A stretch of DNA of 64,000 bases from Nostoc sp. CHAB 5844 (GCF_020829595.1 NZ_JAIVFW010000003.1:169521-233520), one strand, 5' to 3'; shown: positions 43,422-54,208, counted from the stretch's first letter. Numbers and translations are program-made. The notes: generated by a model from the sequence alone, not told the origin.

Positions 43422-46070
43422 ATGAAACCAGAGCAATTCGTGCAAAGCTTGTTGTTCACAGTCTTAGTTGCCGTATTGATGGCACCCGCCCAAGGAGTGG
43501 AAATCAACCAGCAATCAGAACTACGGGAAAAACGGGATTCACAACTAAAGCAACCATCTGTACTAAGTCAAGCAAGTTCGCAACAGGTTGTACCAGTTAC
43601 CGGAGTCCAAGTTAATTCCACAGATCAAGGCGTGGAGATAATTTTACAGACTCCTTTAGGTGAGCAGTTACAAGTTAAGCCGAAAAGTGAAGGTAATACA
43701 TACATTGCAGAGATTAGCAATGCTCAACTGCGTCTATCTAGTGGTGATACATTTCGTCAAGAAAAACCAGGAGCAGGAATTGCAGAAATTACGGTAACTA
43801 ACCAAGATGCCAACACTATCCTGGTGACAGTGAAAGGTGACGAAATTACACCACAAGTTGAATTGTTTGATAGTGATGAAGGTTTGATTTTTGGTTTGAC
43901 GACGACTGCATCTGTAACGCAAACACCGCCAGCACAACAACCTGAAACACAACCAGCACCTACACCTACACCGGAAACAGAAGCAACACCGCCAGCACAA
44001 CAACCTGAAAGTGAAACTTCACCCCAACCACCATCAGCTGAGACTGATGAGCCGATAGAACTGGTGGTGACAGGCGATCGCGATGATGACTATAATGCAC
44101 TAAACGCTACCACTGGTACTAGAACTGACACTCCACTCCGGGATATACCGCAGTCAATTCAAGTAATTCCGCAGAAGGTAATTGAAGATCAACAAGTGAT
44201 CAGACTGGATGAAGCATTAAACAATGTCAGTAACGTGATTCCTGGTGGGTTAGATACCAATACAGAAGCGAGATATACGATTCGAGGTTTTGATAACGCG
44301 CCGATATTGATAAATGGTTTCAGACAATATGCCTTTCCAACGGTTCCAGAAACGGCCAACTTAGAACGTATTGAAGTCCTCAAAGGCCCAGCTTCTATCT
44401 TATATGGAGAGATTCAACCAGGCGGGATCATTAACGCTGTTACCAAACAGCCGTTAGCAGAACCTTTTTATGAAATAGAAGTCCAGGCTGGTAATTATAA
44501 TTTTGTGAGGCCGCGGATTGACCTCTCTGGCCCTTTGAGTGATGACAAGAGCCTGTTGTATCGACTTAATTTTTCGTATCTCAATAGTGAAACTTTTCGT
44601 GGCTTTGACCAAAACTTTGAAGAATTCTTTGTTGCACCTGTTTTAGCTTGGAAGGGGAAGAATACAGATTTTACCTTTGAGGCGCAGTATTCCAACCGTA
44701 GACGACCATATGATAACGGTTTGTTAGCTTTTGGTAATGGGGTGATTGATGTTCCCCGCGATCGCATCGTTAATGAACCAGACGACTATATCGAACGGAC
44801 ATATATTAGTACTGGATACTCACTAGAGCATCGTTTTAGTGATAAGTGGACATTTCGCAACGGATTTCGCTACGCCAATTCTAGAGTCTACAGCGATCGA
44901 TTGACAATCCCCACTAACTTTGATGAAAGCACAGGTATTGTTGATCGTGTTTATGCTCTTGATGACTTTTATTCTGACGATTACTCATTACAGTCAAATG
45001 TAGTCGGTAAATTTGCCACAGGTGGAATCAAACACACCCTCTTGTTTGGTCTAGATTTGAATCGTACTAACTCCAGTAGTTTTGCCACATCTAATTTCTT
45101 TACTCCATCACAATTGGATATCTTCAACCCTGTTTATGGAGCTACACCTCGGACTGCTTTAGATGTTTTACTCTTTGATAGAGAATCTACAACAGATAGA
45201 TTGGGTATTTATATACAGGATGAAATAGCCTTTTTTGATAATCTCAAATTACTGGCTGGGATACGCTATGAGACTGTAAACCAACAAATCCAAGACCAAC
45301 CAGCGCTTTTTTATCCAGCAGGCACTGATACTAATCAGTTCAATGATGCTTGGACTCCGCGTGTCGGGATTGTTTATCAACCATTGAAAGAAGTGTCTCT
45401 TTATGCCAGTTACTCAAAATCATTTAATCCCAATGTAGACAGCAGAAATATTGATGGTGATTTTATCCCGCCGGAACGGGGTGAAGGTTATGAAGTCGGA
45501 GTCAAAACTGAACTACTAGACAGTAAAATTTTTGCGACTTTATCGTATTTTGACATTACCAAACAAAATGTTGCTACAGAAGACCTTCGTTTACCGGGAC
45601 TGGGATTTTCAGTGGCAACAGGTGAACAACGTAGTCGAGGTGTTGAATTTGATATTAGTGGGCAAATTCTTCCTGGATGGAATATCATCGCCGCCTACGC
45701 CTACACAGATGCAGAAGTCACAGCAGATAATACGACTCCGGTGGGAAATAGACTTGTAGGCGTTCCGAGACATAGCGCTAGTTTATGGACAACCTATGAA
45801 ATTCAACGTGGTAATTTGCAAGGCTTAGGTTTTGGAGTGGGATTCAACTATCTCGGAGAACGGGAAGGCGACCTCAGCAACAGCTTTCAGCTAGATAGTT
45901 ATTTTCTGACTAATGCGGCCATTTTTTACCGGCGAGATAATTGGCGATTCGCCCTCAACTTCAAGAATGTTTTTGATATAGACTATCTCACTGGTGTATC
46001 TGGCAGACTAGGCGCTATATATCCTGGTGAACCTTTTACTGTGATTGGTTCAGTTTCAGTAAGTTTTTAA
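43422..46070 (+). CDS. TonB-dependent siderophore receptor with N-terminal AMIN domain
   Basis: About 882 residues. Signal peptide (MKPEQFVQSLLFTVLVAVLM), an AMIN-type beta domain (residues about 45-145), a Pro/Gln/Thr-rich linker with TPPAQQPE repeated, then a plug starting near IELVVTGDR (TonB-box-like) with DIPQSIQVIPQ and VLKGPASILYGE, and a 22-strand-type barrel ending in Phe (VSVSF). The barrel region includes the conserved SFNPN and GYEVGVK motifs of ferri-siderophore receptors. ATG 43422 is chosen because GAGG lies 6 bases upstream; ATG 43395 and 43410 are alternatives. AMIN-TonB receptors are typical of filamentous cyanobacteria. It probably imports the ferric form of the cluster's product across the outer membrane, together with the downstream MFS permease. 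Confidence 0.93.
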   Translation: MKPEQFVQSLLFTVLVAVLMAPAQGVEINQQSELREKRDSQLKQPSVLSQASSQQVVPVTGVQVNSTDQGVEIILQTPLGEQLQVKPKSEGNTYIAEISNAQLRLSSGDTFRQEKPGAGIAEITVTNQDANTILVTVKGDEITPQVELFDSDEGLIFGLTTTASVTQTPPAQQPETQPAPTPTPETEATPPAQQPESETSPQPPSAETDEPIELVVTGDRDDDYNALNATTGTRTDTPLRDIPQSIQVIPQKVIEDQQVIRLDEALNNVSNVIPGGLDTNTEARYTIRGFDNAPILINGFRQYAFPTVPETANLERIEVLKGPASILYGEIQPGGIINAVTKQPLAEPFYEIEVQAGNYNFVRPRIDLSGPLSDDKSLLYRLNFSYLNSETFRGFDQNFEEFFVAPVLAWKGKNTDFTFEAQYSNRRRPYDNGLLAFGNGVIDVPRDRIVNEPDDYIERTYISTGYSLEHRFSDKWTFRNGFRYANSRVYSDRLTIPTNFDESTGIVDRVYALDDFYSDDYSLQSNVVGKFATGGIKHTLLFGLDLNRTNSSSFATSNFFTPSQLDIFNPVYGATPRTALDVLLFDRESTTDRLGIYIQDEIAFFDNLKLLAGIRYETVNQQIQDQPALFYPAGTDTNQFNDAWTPRVGIVYQPLKEVSLYASYSKSFNPNVDSRNIDGDFIPPERGEGYEVGVKTELLDSKIFATLSYFDITKQNVATEDLRLPGLGFSVATGEQRSRGVEFDISGQILPGWNIIAAYAYTDAEVTADNTTPVGNRLVGVPRHSASLWTTYEIQRGNLQGLGFGVGFNYLGEREGDLSNSFQLDSYFLTNAAIFYRRDNWRFALNFKNVFDIDYLTGVSGRLGAIYPGEPFTVIGSVSVSF

Positions 46071-46105
46071 TTATCACCTTTCCCCAGCAAAAAATTAGCA
46101 GGACT

Positions 46106-47371
46106 TTGACTGTCGTGATCAGCATCAAAAGCTTGAAGAAATTTGGATTACTTGGCAGCTTGTATGTGTCACAGTTTATGCCATTTTGGTTTCTATACCA
46201 AGCCTTACCCCTGTTCATGCGTCAAAAAGGAGTTTCGTTAGAAACAATTGGCTTGTTACAACTACTTGCTCTTCCTTTATCACTAAACTTTCTTTGGTCT
46301 CCTTTAATTGATCGCTATGGATTCACGCGCTGGGGACACTATCGTTTCTGGATTATCTGTTTTCAACTTCTAATTGCCGGCTTGACAGTTATTTGTGCTT
46401 GGCTGAGTGTGGAACATAACTTTACCATTTTACTTATTTGTATAACTTTAATCGGTTTATTTTCTGCCAGCCAAGATATTGCTACTGATGCTTTGGCCAT
46501 AGGCTTACTCAAGCCTGATGAAAGAGGTTTGGGGAACGCAGTACAAAGTGTGGGTAATTCTCTAGGTGCAGTCATCAGTGGCGGAGGAATGCTGATTTTA
46601 TTTAATTACTGGGGATGGGCTGCTAGTTTACAAACCTTAGCGTTGATTATGGTTGTAGCGTTAGTTCCAATCTTGTGGTATCGGGAAAATGTTCAGAAAA
46701 AACAAATCTTAGTAAATAGGCAACATGAGGATTTTGCAGAGCAACCTACAGTTAAGTTGCCTGTTCCTTACTTCAAGACTTTTATCAACTTTTGCCGCAA
46801 GCCAGGGATGTTGAACTGGTTGTTCATATTAGTGCTATATTCATCAAGCAGTCACATGGCTGCTACTATGTATCGTCCCCTATTAGTAGATATTGGGCTG
46901 TCCTTGTCAGATATTGGCTGGTTACAGGGAGTTGTTGGTACGGGTGCGGCGGCGATTGGGGGAATTGTTGGCGGTTTGTTGATTTCTGCTTGGGGAAGAA
47001 AGCGATCGCTATTTTTATTTAGTTTATTCTGGGCAATCACCATGCTAACTTACTTGTTCCCTGCATTCGGTTTTACCAGTTTACCTGTTATCTACTTAGT
47101 TGCTATCAGTCCACTATTTAGTATAGGGATGATGACTACTGCTATTTCCACGTTGATGATGGACAATAGCAGTTTAGAAACCCCTGGTACAGATTATACT
47201 TTTCAGGGTTCAGTAAGTATTTTTGCTAGTCTTGGTGCTGCTTCAATCAGTGGTGTAATTGCTGAAGCCATTAGTTATCGGGGAATTTTTGCCATCAGTT
47301 TAGCGATCGCCATCATTAGCGTTTTGATGATTTTTAAACTTTTTAACTCTATGGAAAGGAGTACTATATGA
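46106..47371 (+). CDS. MFS permease, AmpG/RhtX-FptX-like
   Basis: 421 residues with about 12 membrane segments. The N-terminal half (LPLFMRQKGVSLETIGLL, WSPLIDRYG, SASQDIATDALAIGLL) resembles AmpG and the siderophore permeases RhtX and FptX. FptX takes up ferri-pyochelin across the inner membrane and is encoded beside its TonB receptor, as here, 35 bp downstream of the receptor stop. The start is uncertain: TTG 46106 and GTG 46115 are in frame, with AGGA just upstream. Export of the siderophore is the alternative role, since no other exporter or ABC importer is in the window. Confidence 0.87.
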   Translation: MTVVISIKSLKKFGLLGSLYVSQFMPFWFLYQALPLFMRQKGVSLETIGLLQLLALPLSLNFLWSPLIDRYGFTRWGHYRFWIICFQLLIAGLTVICAWLSVEHNFTILLICITLIGLFSASQDIATDALAIGLLKPDERGLGNAVQSVGNSLGAVISGGGMLILFNYWGWAASLQTLALIMVVALVPILWYRENVQKKQILVNRQHEDFAEQPTVKLPVPYFKTFINFCRKPGMLNWLFILVLYSSSSHMAATMYRPLLVDIGLSLSDIGWLQGVVGTGAAAIGGIVGGLLISAWGRKRSLFLFSLFWAITMLTYLFPAFGFTSLPVIYLVAISPLFSIGMMTTAISTLMMDNSSLETPGTDYTFQGSVSIFASLGAASISGVIAEAISYRGIFAISLAIAIISVLMIFKLFNSMERSTI

Positions 47372-47724
47372 GGGTATTCCAGATACTAAAGTTAGTAGAC
47401 CGAAAAGTTTGTCACTTGGTAATTATTTAACTGCTGACAAAGTTGGTGAGTTTGTTTATCAGCTTTGTGCTAATTGTATACTACTAAATTTTCAATTTCT
47501 GGGATTCTTAAACCCGCTTATTCATCCGCTGCTTCGTACAAAATTCATGCTGAATTCTGTAGGGGCGAACAGTCGGAAAGCCCCTACAACTCTTGAATTC
47601 TATTTAGATAAAACAATCGAATTGTAAAGCGATATTACAAACATTGCAAAAATATTTAGAAATTGTCTTGTAGACAAACATGGCTCTAACGTAGAACCTA
47701 TAGGAGAGACTTGAGGCAACTGTG
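47372..47724. other. Spacer with a dispersed palindrome
   Basis: Holds a hairpin TGTAGGGGC...GCCCCTACA at 47558-47588, a common dispersed palindrome related to the one at 48112-48141. A 72-residue frame (47409-47627) runs through the palindrome and has no recognisable domain or ribosome site, so it is not annotated. GAGG upstream of 47725 belongs to the next gene. Confidence 0.5.
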
Positions 47725-48042
47725 ATGAACATGAGTGATATTAAAAACTATCGGTTTGTCTGCACCCTAACTTTTGGTGATATTTATGGTCAAATTATTG
47801 TTTGGCTGATTACAATTGCACTCAGTTTGGCATCAGCCTTGGCACTGATGGGTGCTAGACGACCAGTATATGCTTTAGCAACCGTAGGTCTAATTGTTCT
47901 GCTTTCGCTGCCTTTCTTGTTGTTTGCTTTTGTAACTACATTGTTAAATCATATTGAACTAGTTGCTATAGAACCGGGAACAAAAACTGAACCTATCCCT
48001 GGAAATATTTCCCAGCAAAAACCTGTACAAGCTACTAGTTGA
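47725..48042 (+). CDS. Small membrane protein of unknown function
   Basis: 105 residues from ATG 47725 (GAGG 8 bases upstream; GTG 47722 also in frame). Two hydrophobic segments, about residues 22-44 and 52-75, separated by an ArgArg turn (GARRPVYA), then a polar C-terminal tail. No enzymatic motif seen. A transcription terminator at 48197-48225 follows, so it is probably a single-gene unit. The function is unknown. Confidence 0.65.
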   Translation: MNMSDIKNYRFVCTLTFGDIYGQIIVWLITIALSLASALALMGARRPVYALATVGLIVLLSLPFLLFAFVTTLLNHIELVAIEPGTKTEPIPGNISQQKPVQATS

Positions 48043-48082
48043 ATAGTAGGGAATAGTGGATTTTTTAATGGTTAATTTTGAA

Positions 48083-48191
48083 TTATAGCCATTTACAATT
48101 GAATAGACCACAGTAGGGACGAACGGCTGTTCGCCCCTACAATAATTTAATTTTCCAAGGGTGTATTCCATTCAATTGAAAACCGCTGTAA
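48083..48191. mobile_element. MITE-like element with nested palindrome
   Basis: Ends TTATAGCCATTTACAATTGA and the reverse complement of TCAATTGAAAACCGCTGTAA are imperfect inverted repeats (CAATTGAAT core perfect). Inside lies the palindrome TAGGGACGAACGGCTGTTCG... (about 48113-48140), related to that at 47558. No coding capacity. Confidence 0.6.
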
Positions 48192-48196
48192 TTAAT

Positions 48197-48225
48197 TTCC
48201 CTGTCTGCTGACAGGGAATTTTTTT
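48197..48225 (+). terminator. Rho-independent terminator
   Basis: Perfect 9-bp stem TTCCCTGTC / GACAGGGAA with loop TGCT, followed by seven T. It ends transcription from the small membrane-protein gene and insulates sdhA. Confidence 0.88.
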
Positions 48226-48300
48226 GTAAAGATCAGAAACTGCTCAGTGAATCGCATCTCTACAATAGAACAGCAGCTTTTTGCAGTCGGGGGCTAGTTT

Positions 48301-50028
48301 ATGCTGGAACATGATGTAATTATTGTCGGCGGCGGATTGGCAGGATGTCGTGCAGCTGTGGAAATTGCTCGCACTGATCCCAGTTTAAATGTTGCTGTAG
48401 TCGCTAAAACTCACCCTATCCGTTCTCACTCAGTTGCAGCCCAAGGTGGCATGGCTGCATCGCTAAAAAATGTTGATTCTGAAGATTCTTGGCAAGCACA
48501 CGCTTTTGATACTGTTAAAGGTTCTGATTACTTAGCAGACCAAGATGCAGTAGCAATTCTTGCCCAAGAAGCACCAGATGTGGTAATTGACCTAGAACAT
48601 ATGGGCGTTTTGTTCTCGCGTTTACCCGACGGACGCATTGCCCAACGGGCTTTCGGTGGACATTCTCACAACCGCACTTGCTACGCAGCTGATAAAACTG
48701 GTCACGCCATTCTGCACGAATTGGTGAATAATCTGCGGCGTTACGGTGTGCAGATTTATCAAGAGTGGTACGTGATGCGTCTGGTTTTAGAAGAAGGTCA
48801 AGCTAAGGGCGTGGTGATGTATCATCTTTTAGATGGGCATATCGAGGTGGTCAGGGCAAAGGCGGTGATGTTTGCTACAGGTGGTTATGGTCGCGTTTAT
48901 AATACCACCTCCAATGATTATGCTTCTACAGGCGATGGTTTGGCGATGACTGCCCTTGCAGGTTTACCCCTGGAAGATATGGAGTTTGTACAATTCCACC
49001 CGACAGGCTTATATCCAGTCGGCGTGCTAATTTCCGAAGCAGTTCGGGGAGAAGGGGCGTATCTAATTAATAGTGAAGGCGATCGCTTCATGTCAACCTA
49101 CGCACCCAGCCGCATGGAACTAGCTCCTCGTGATATTACTTCACGCGCGATCGCTTATGAAATTCGCGCTGGGCGTGGTGTTCATACCGATGGTAGTGCT
49201 GGCGGCCCCTTTGTCTATCTGGACTTGCGCCACATGGGTAAAGAAAAAATCATGAGTCGCGTTCCCTTCTGCTGGGAAGAAGCCCATCGCTTAGTCGGTG
49301 TTGATGCAGTCACTCAACCAATGCCAGTCCGCCCGACAATTCACTATTGTATGGGTGGTATCCCTGTGAACACTAATGGTCAAGTCCGTAGTAATAAGGA
49401 TGGTTTAGTTGAAGGTTTCTTTGCTGCTGGAGAAACCGCTTGTGTTTCCGTGCATGGAGCAAATCGTCTAGGTAGTAATTCGCTATTAGAATGTGTAGTT
49501 TATGGTAAACGAACTGGGGCGTCGATCGCTCAATATGTGCAGAAACGTAAATTACCTACTATAGATGAACAACGTTACATCACAGAAGCCCAACAAGAAA
49601 TTCAAGCTTTACTAGAACAGCCAGGACAGTACCGAATTAACCAAGTCCGCCAAGCCTTTCAAGATACAATGACTGAATTCTGCGGCGTTTTCCGCACCGC
49701 AGCCTTAATGAGTGAAGGTTGGGAAAAAATCACCCAATTACAACAAAAATATACGCAGATATATTTAGACGACAAAGGTAGTTGTTGGAATACCGAACTT
49801 GTAGAAGCTTTAGAACTGCGGAGTTTAATGGTAGTTGGACAAACCATTTTAGCCTCAGCCCTAAATCGTCAAGAAAGTCGCGGCGCACACTTTTGCGAAG
49901 ATTTTCCCCAGCGAGATGATGTCAAGTTCCTCCAACATACAATGGCATACTATTCACCTGCGGGGATTGATATTCAATATCGTCCAGTTGTGATTAATAT
50001 GTTTGAGCCACAGGAAAGGAAATATTAA
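48301..50028 (+). CDS. sdhA: Succinate dehydrogenase / fumarate reductase flavoprotein subunit
   Basis: 575 residues with the FAD-binding [10 protein letters not shown] at the N-terminus, the covalent-flavin region [22 protein letters not shown] and the substrate-site block REDI-like [10 protein letters not shown] plus [13 protein letters not shown]. Catalyses succinate oxidation to fumarate, passing electrons to the iron-sulphur subunit on the thylakoid or cytoplasmic membrane. The sdhB gene is not adjacent, as is usual in cyanobacteria. A G-rich site precedes ATG 48301. Housekeeping gene; marks the return to core chromosome. Confidence 0.95.
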   Translation: MLEHDVIIVGGGLAGCRAAVEIARTDPSLNVAVVAKTHPIRSHSVAAQGGMAASLKNVDSEDSWQAHAFDTVKGSDYLADQDAVAILAQEAPDVVIDLEHMGVLFSRLPDGRIAQRAFGGHSHNRTCYAADKTGHAILHELVNNLRRYGVQIYQEWYVMRLVLEEGQAKGVVMYHLLDGHIEVVRAKAVMFATGGYGRVYNTTSNDYASTGDGLAMTALAGLPLEDMEFVQFHPTGLYPVGVLISEAVRGEGAYLINSEGDRFMSTYAPSRMELAPRDITSRAIAYEIRAGRGVHTDGSAGGPFVYLDLRHMGKEKIMSRVPFCWEEAHRLVGVDAVTQPMPVRPTIHYCMGGIPVNTNGQVRSNKDGLVEGFFAAGETACVSVHGANRLGSNSLLECVVYGKRTGASIAQYVQKRKLPTIDEQRYITEAQQEIQALLEQPGQYRINQVRQAFQDTMTEFCGVFRTAALMSEGWEKITQLQQKYTQIYLDDKGSCWNTELVEALELRSLMVVGQTILASALNRQESRGAHFCEDFPQRDDVKFLQHTMAYYSPAGIDIQYRPVVINMFEPQERKY

Positions 50029-50627
50029 CTAGTTTTTGGGGATAGGTAAATTAACAGTTTTCCTATTTCCTAATCAATTTAATTCTAGTTTTGGGTGAAT
50101 AGAATTCGCTATTACACAAACAAAGTCCCTTCGGGTGACGCTCAAGAGCGTCGCTAACGCCAGTCGCCTGCGGAGGGAAACCCTCCCGCAGCGCTGGTCT
50201 CACCGCCTATGCGGACTAATGGAAAATTAAGATTTTTAACCCACGTTCGCCCTTGGCGTTCCCGAAGGGTTGGTGGGTTTTATCTGTGTGCAAAATGAAC
50301 CGCGACTTCCAGTTGCTTCCAATCGCTAATTCATACTTTTAATCAGCAACGCCAGAATTTGAGTTTTTAATAATTATAGTGCTTATCTCAAAAATTACTT
50401 GTGATTGCTGAGGATATGACAAAAAATATCTATCTTCCGTTATTTCCCTGCAATAGTTTTAATCTTTAACATTAGGGGCTTATATAAAAATTATTTGCTT
50501 CAGATGAGCATAGTGTATCAACTGATGCTTGTGCAAATAATTATAATTAAAGCGGAGATATAGCTATGTTAAATAGCAAATTTGCTCAAAGATGCGGCTG
50601 TAAGATAATTTTTGGATTTTTCTGCCC
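50029..50627. other. Long spacer with a composite repeat
   Basis: No gene seen. Holds the nested repeat at 50097-50245, then a short hairpin region near 50240-50280 (AACCCAC...GTGGGTT arms) and AT-rich DNA that must contain the promoter of the following GGDEF-EAL gene. No clear -35/-10 pair could be picked. Confidence 0.5.
50097..50245. repeat. Composite dispersed repeat, one element nested in another
   Basis: Outer parts (50097-50127, AATTCGCTATTACACAAAC; and 50211-50245, GCGGACTAATGGAAAATTAA) match the continuous copy at 63912-64000. Between them lie about 83 bases (50128-50210) absent from that copy, rich in GC and in inverted words (GGAGGGAAACCCTCC). The arrangement looks like a second repeat inserted into the palindromic centre of the first. 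Confidence 0.7.
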
Positions 50628-53600
50628 ATGAAATCGCGGAATTTAAGGCATCCATGTTTTAGTGGGTTAATGAGTATGCCGCTCCGTGTAGTTATAGTAG
50701 TACCTTTTGTACTGCAAATTTTCGCATCTGTAGGGCTAACAGCATTCTTTTCCTTAAAAAATGGGCAGAAAGCTGTTGATGAAGTGGCTCTGTATTTGAG
50801 AAATGAACTAACAAATCGGATTCATCAATATATTACCGATTATATGGAGAAACCCCAACTTGTCACACAAATTAACGCCAATGCCTTTCTTTTTGGCGAG
50901 TTAAATTTAAAAAATCCCAAAAGTCTAGAACGCCATTTTTGGCATCAGATGCAATTGTTCAAGTCTCTCAGCCCGATCGCTTTTGGAAGTGTGCAGGGAG
51001 ACATTTATGCAGTAGATCGCTTGCATGATGGTTCATTAGTCATCCGCATTAAGAACCAATCAACGGCTGGTAAATACTATACTTATACCACTGATAGGCA
51101 AGGTAATCGCACTCAACTAATTCAAGTTAGCACAGCCTTTGATCCTCGGACTCGCCCCTGGTACACACAAGCTGTGAAAGCAGGGAAAACTACTTGGACT
51201 AAAATTTATCCATATTTTTCTTCATCAGGGTTAGCAATCAGTGCGACTCGACCTATTTATGGGCAGAAAGGTAACTTGTTAGGCGTGACAAATGCAACTT
51301 TATCTTTATCACAACTAAGTAAATTTCTGCACAGTTTAAAAATCGGACATTCAGGAAAAACATTTATTATTGATCGCTCTGGCAATTTAGTAGCAAGTTC
51401 GACAAAGGAACAACTTTTTATACTTAGTAATAATCAAAAACAAGAGAAATACAAACGATTAGCAGCCATTGCCAGTAGCGATCGCACCACTCGTTTGACA
51501 GCAGAGTATTTAAATAAACATTTTGGTAGCTTTGAGAACATTCATTCTAGCCAGCACCTCGATTTTAAAATTGACGGTAAGCGGCAATTCATCCAGCTAC
51601 TGCCATTTACAGACGGCTACGGCCTAGATTGGGTAATTGTCTTGGTGGTTCCAAAAGCCGACTTTATGGAACACATCGAAACCAACACCCAAACCACGAT
51701 TTTGTTGTGTATAGCAACACTGATACTGATTATAGTCACGGGAGTAATTAGTTCTCATTGGATTACTCAACCAATTATTCGCTTAAGTGTAGCTTCTAGA
51801 GAAATTGCTAACGGCAGATTAGACCAAACTGTAACAGTAGAAGGTATTAAAGAACTCAGAATTCTGACTCAGGCTCATAACCAAATGGCTACTCAATTAC
51901 AAGAGTCGTTTGCTGAACTATTAAAAACAAACAATCAACTAAAAGCAGAAATTGCCGACCGTCAGCAGGCAGAAGAAGCTTTGCGTTTGAGTGAACAGCG
52001 ATTTCGATTAGCAATTGATCATATGCCTCATCCATTTGTAATTTACGATGCCGAGCGGCGGTTGCAGTTTGTTAATACTTTTGGCGTTAACCGCAGTGGT
52101 TATTCGGAAGAAGCACTGATTGGTAACACAGATGAAGAACTATTTCCATCTGAAGTTACAAATCCTTATTTACAACTCCTCCACAAAACTATAGAGACAC
52201 GTACTTTACAAACTGGAGAGTGCAAGATTAACTTGCCTGGTGGCCCTTTTACAGTAATTGTGACATACGTTCCGCAGTTGAATGAAAATGGGGAAATTTA
52301 TCAGATTCTTGGTCACACCTATGATATTACTGAGCGCAAACGAGTTGAGGAACAATTACTGCATAATGCGTTTCACGATGCACTGACAGGTCTACCAAAC
52401 CGAGCTTTGTTCATAGAGCGTTTAAAATATGCACTCCAGCAAGCTAAACGGCAGAAAAACTATCTATTTGCGGTGCTGTTTATCGACCTGGATCGGTTTA
52501 AGGTGATTAATGATAGCCTGGGACACGTAATTGGAGACCAATTCCTGCTGACTATTGCTAGTAGGCTAGGAGTGTGTATCCGCTCTTCTGATACATCTGC
52601 AAGATTTGGCGGAGACGAATTTACGATTTTACTTGAGCCAATCCAAAATGTTTCTGATGTTATCAAAATAGCTGAACGAATTCAACAGGAATTGGTGTTA
52701 CCTATTGAGCTAGATGGACATGAAGTATTCACAACGGCAAGTATTGGTATTGCTTTAAGTTCAACAGTAGACTATGACCAACCAGAAGACCTGCTTAGAG
52801 ATGCTGACACGGCGATGTATCGAGCCAAAGCACTAGGGAGAGCGCGATATGAGCTATTCAATTGGGATATGTATGCGTCGGCTTTAGCCAGATTGCAGTT
52901 AGAAACCGATTTGCGCCATGCAATTGAACGGCAAGAATTTCGAGTTTATTATCAACCAATTGTTTCGCTTACTAGTGGCTCGATTTTAGGTTTTGAGGCT
53001 CTACTGCGCTGGCAACATCCAGAACGTGGTTTGTTGAATCCTACAGATTTTATCCCTTTAGCAGAAGAAACTGGGCTAATTGTCGAGATTGGCTACTGGG
53101 TATTGCATGAAGCATGTAGACAGATGCAAACTTGGCGTTTGAGCGTAGATGCGGAGCGGCTTGTCGCCAGACATCGCACCAACTCTTTAGAGAAAATTAG
53201 TGTTAATCTTTCTGTTAAACAATTTTCTCACCCCGATTTGACTGAACGGATAGGGCAAATTTTGCACACCACTGGTCTTGATCCCAGCAGGTTAATATTA
53301 GAGATTACCGAAAGCGCAATTATCGAAAACAGCGATGAGGCAACTTTGACACTCTCACAACTGCGGAATTTAGGCATTGAGTTAGCAATCGATGACTTTG
53401 GTACAGGCTACTCTTCATTAGGTCGTCTTTATAGCCTGCCAATTAGTGTGTTAAAAATTGACCAATCCTTTGTCAGACCGATGAACACTGATAACAAAAA
53501 TTTAGAAATTATTGAAATTATTGTCACCTTAGCAGACAAACTAGGTATGGCTGTAAATGCTGAAGGAGTGGAGACACAAGAGCAGCTAGAACTTTTAAAA

Positions 53601-53696
53601 AGATTGAACTGTGAATACGCCCAAGGATATTTTTTCTCAAAACCATTAGATAGCTCAACTGCAACAGGATTAATTATGGCAAATCCTCAATGGTAA
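50628..53696 (+). CDS. Membrane sensor: Cache-HAMP-PAS-GGDEF-EAL cyclic-di-GMP enzyme
   Basis: 1022 residues. A membrane segment near 20-45, a periplasmic Cache-type sensor (about 50-340, with FDPRTRPWYTQA), a second membrane segment (about 353-375), HAMP, a short coiled coil, PAS (about 460-570), GGDEF (FGGDEF intact; LTGLPNR) and EAL (FEALLRW, DDFGTGYSSL, KIDQSFV, AEGVE). Both catalytic motifs look complete, so it may make and degrade c-di-GMP, with the balance set by ligand or PAS input. No neighbouring gene suggests its ligand. Single-gene unit. Confidence 0.93.
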   Translation: MKSRNLRHPCFSGLMSMPLRVVIVVPFVLQIFASVGLTAFFSLKNGQKAVDEVALYLRNELTNRIHQYITDYMEKPQLVTQINANAFLFGELNLKNPKSLERHFWHQMQLFKSLSPIAFGSVQGDIYAVDRLHDGSLVIRIKNQSTAGKYYTYTTDRQGNRTQLIQVSTAFDPRTRPWYTQAVKAGKTTWTKIYPYFSSSGLAISATRPIYGQKGNLLGVTNATLSLSQLSKFLHSLKIGHSGKTFIIDRSGNLVASSTKEQLFILSNNQKQEKYKRLAAIASSDRTTRLTAEYLNKHFGSFENIHSSQHLDFKIDGKRQFIQLLPFTDGYGLDWVIVLVVPKADFMEHIETNTQTTILLCIATLILIIVTGVISSHWITQPIIRLSVASREIANGRLDQTVTVEGIKELRILTQAHNQMATQLQESFAELLKTNNQLKAEIADRQQAEEALRLSEQRFRLAIDHMPHPFVIYDAERRLQFVNTFGVNRSGYSEEALIGNTDEELFPSEVTNPYLQLLHKTIETRTLQTGECKINLPGGPFTVIVTYVPQLNENGEIYQILGHTYDITERKRVEEQLLHNAFHDALTGLPNRALFIERLKYALQQAKRQKNYLFAVLFIDLDRFKVINDSLGHVIGDQFLLTIASRLGVCIRSSDTSARFGGDEFTILLEPIQNVSDVIKIAERIQQELVLPIELDGHEVFTTASIGIALSSTVDYDQPEDLLRDADTAMYRAKALGRARYELFNWDMYASALARLQLETDLRHAIERQEFRVYYQPIVSLTSGSILGFEALLRWQHPERGLLNPTDFIPLAEETGLIVEIGYWVLHEACRQMQTWRLSVDAERLVARHRTNSLEKISVNLSVKQFSHPDLTERIGQILHTTGLDPSRLILEITESAIIENSDEATLTLSQLRNLGIELAIDDFGTGYSSLGRLYSLPISVLKIDQSFVRPMNTDNKNLEIIEIIVTLADKLGMAVNAEGVETQEQLELLKRLNCEYAQGYFFSKPLDSSTATGLIMANPQW

Positions 53697-54208
53697 GGTT
53701 TCTTTGATCTGCATTCTGTACATATATGCCTACTCGAAAACAATCAGATCCAGCGATATTCCTTTGCCAGTTACTTTCTAATTTGTATCAACCTATCCAA
53801 ATTTTTCGCTACGACTAATATCAAGTTCGGGTGATTACTTATAATAAAATCTATCAATGTAGGTTGGGTTGAACGGCAGTGAAACCCAACATAAATTTAG
53901 ATAAGCGTGTTGGGTTTCGTTCCTCAACCCAACCTACAGATATTATAAGTGTTTAACCGGACATGATATAACATTTAAAAACGCTATATATTCAGGCTGG
54001 TGTAAATGATGAGATTGCAGTCATATGCTATTTGCGCTCCTACAATTAGTGTTATTTCCTGTAAGATGATCAAGCGATCGCTGTTATTACTACAATAAGT
54101 CCTGTGTTTTGTGAAAGCATTTCGTGGCTCTTGACAATATCTCAAACAACTGACAAGGTGTTGGAGAAAAATTTTATTTTTGGTATAAATTAAGCGAGTA
54201 TCCACGAG
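53697..54208. other. Spacer with an 81-bp hairpin element
   Basis: No gene seen. The central feature is the inverted element 53858-53938. The remainder is AT-rich. A minus-strand frame of 81 residues spanning 53984-54229 overlaps the next gene start and has no protein-like features. Confidence 0.5.
53837..53950. repeat. Long hairpin (GTAGGTTGGGTTGA family)
   Basis: Arms TGTAGGTTGGGTTGA and TCAACCCAACCTACA bound 53858-53938. Inner arms AACCCAACA/TGTTGGGTT add to the stem. Outer words ACTTATAAT/ATTATAAGT extend it to about 53837-53950. This is a dispersed cyanobacterial hairpin and possibly a MITE. Confidence 0.75.

Noticed and set aside
47409..47627. 72-residue plus-strand frame after the MFS gene
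   Set aside because: It runs through a dispersed palindrome (47558-47588), has no ribosome site and no domain-like pattern.
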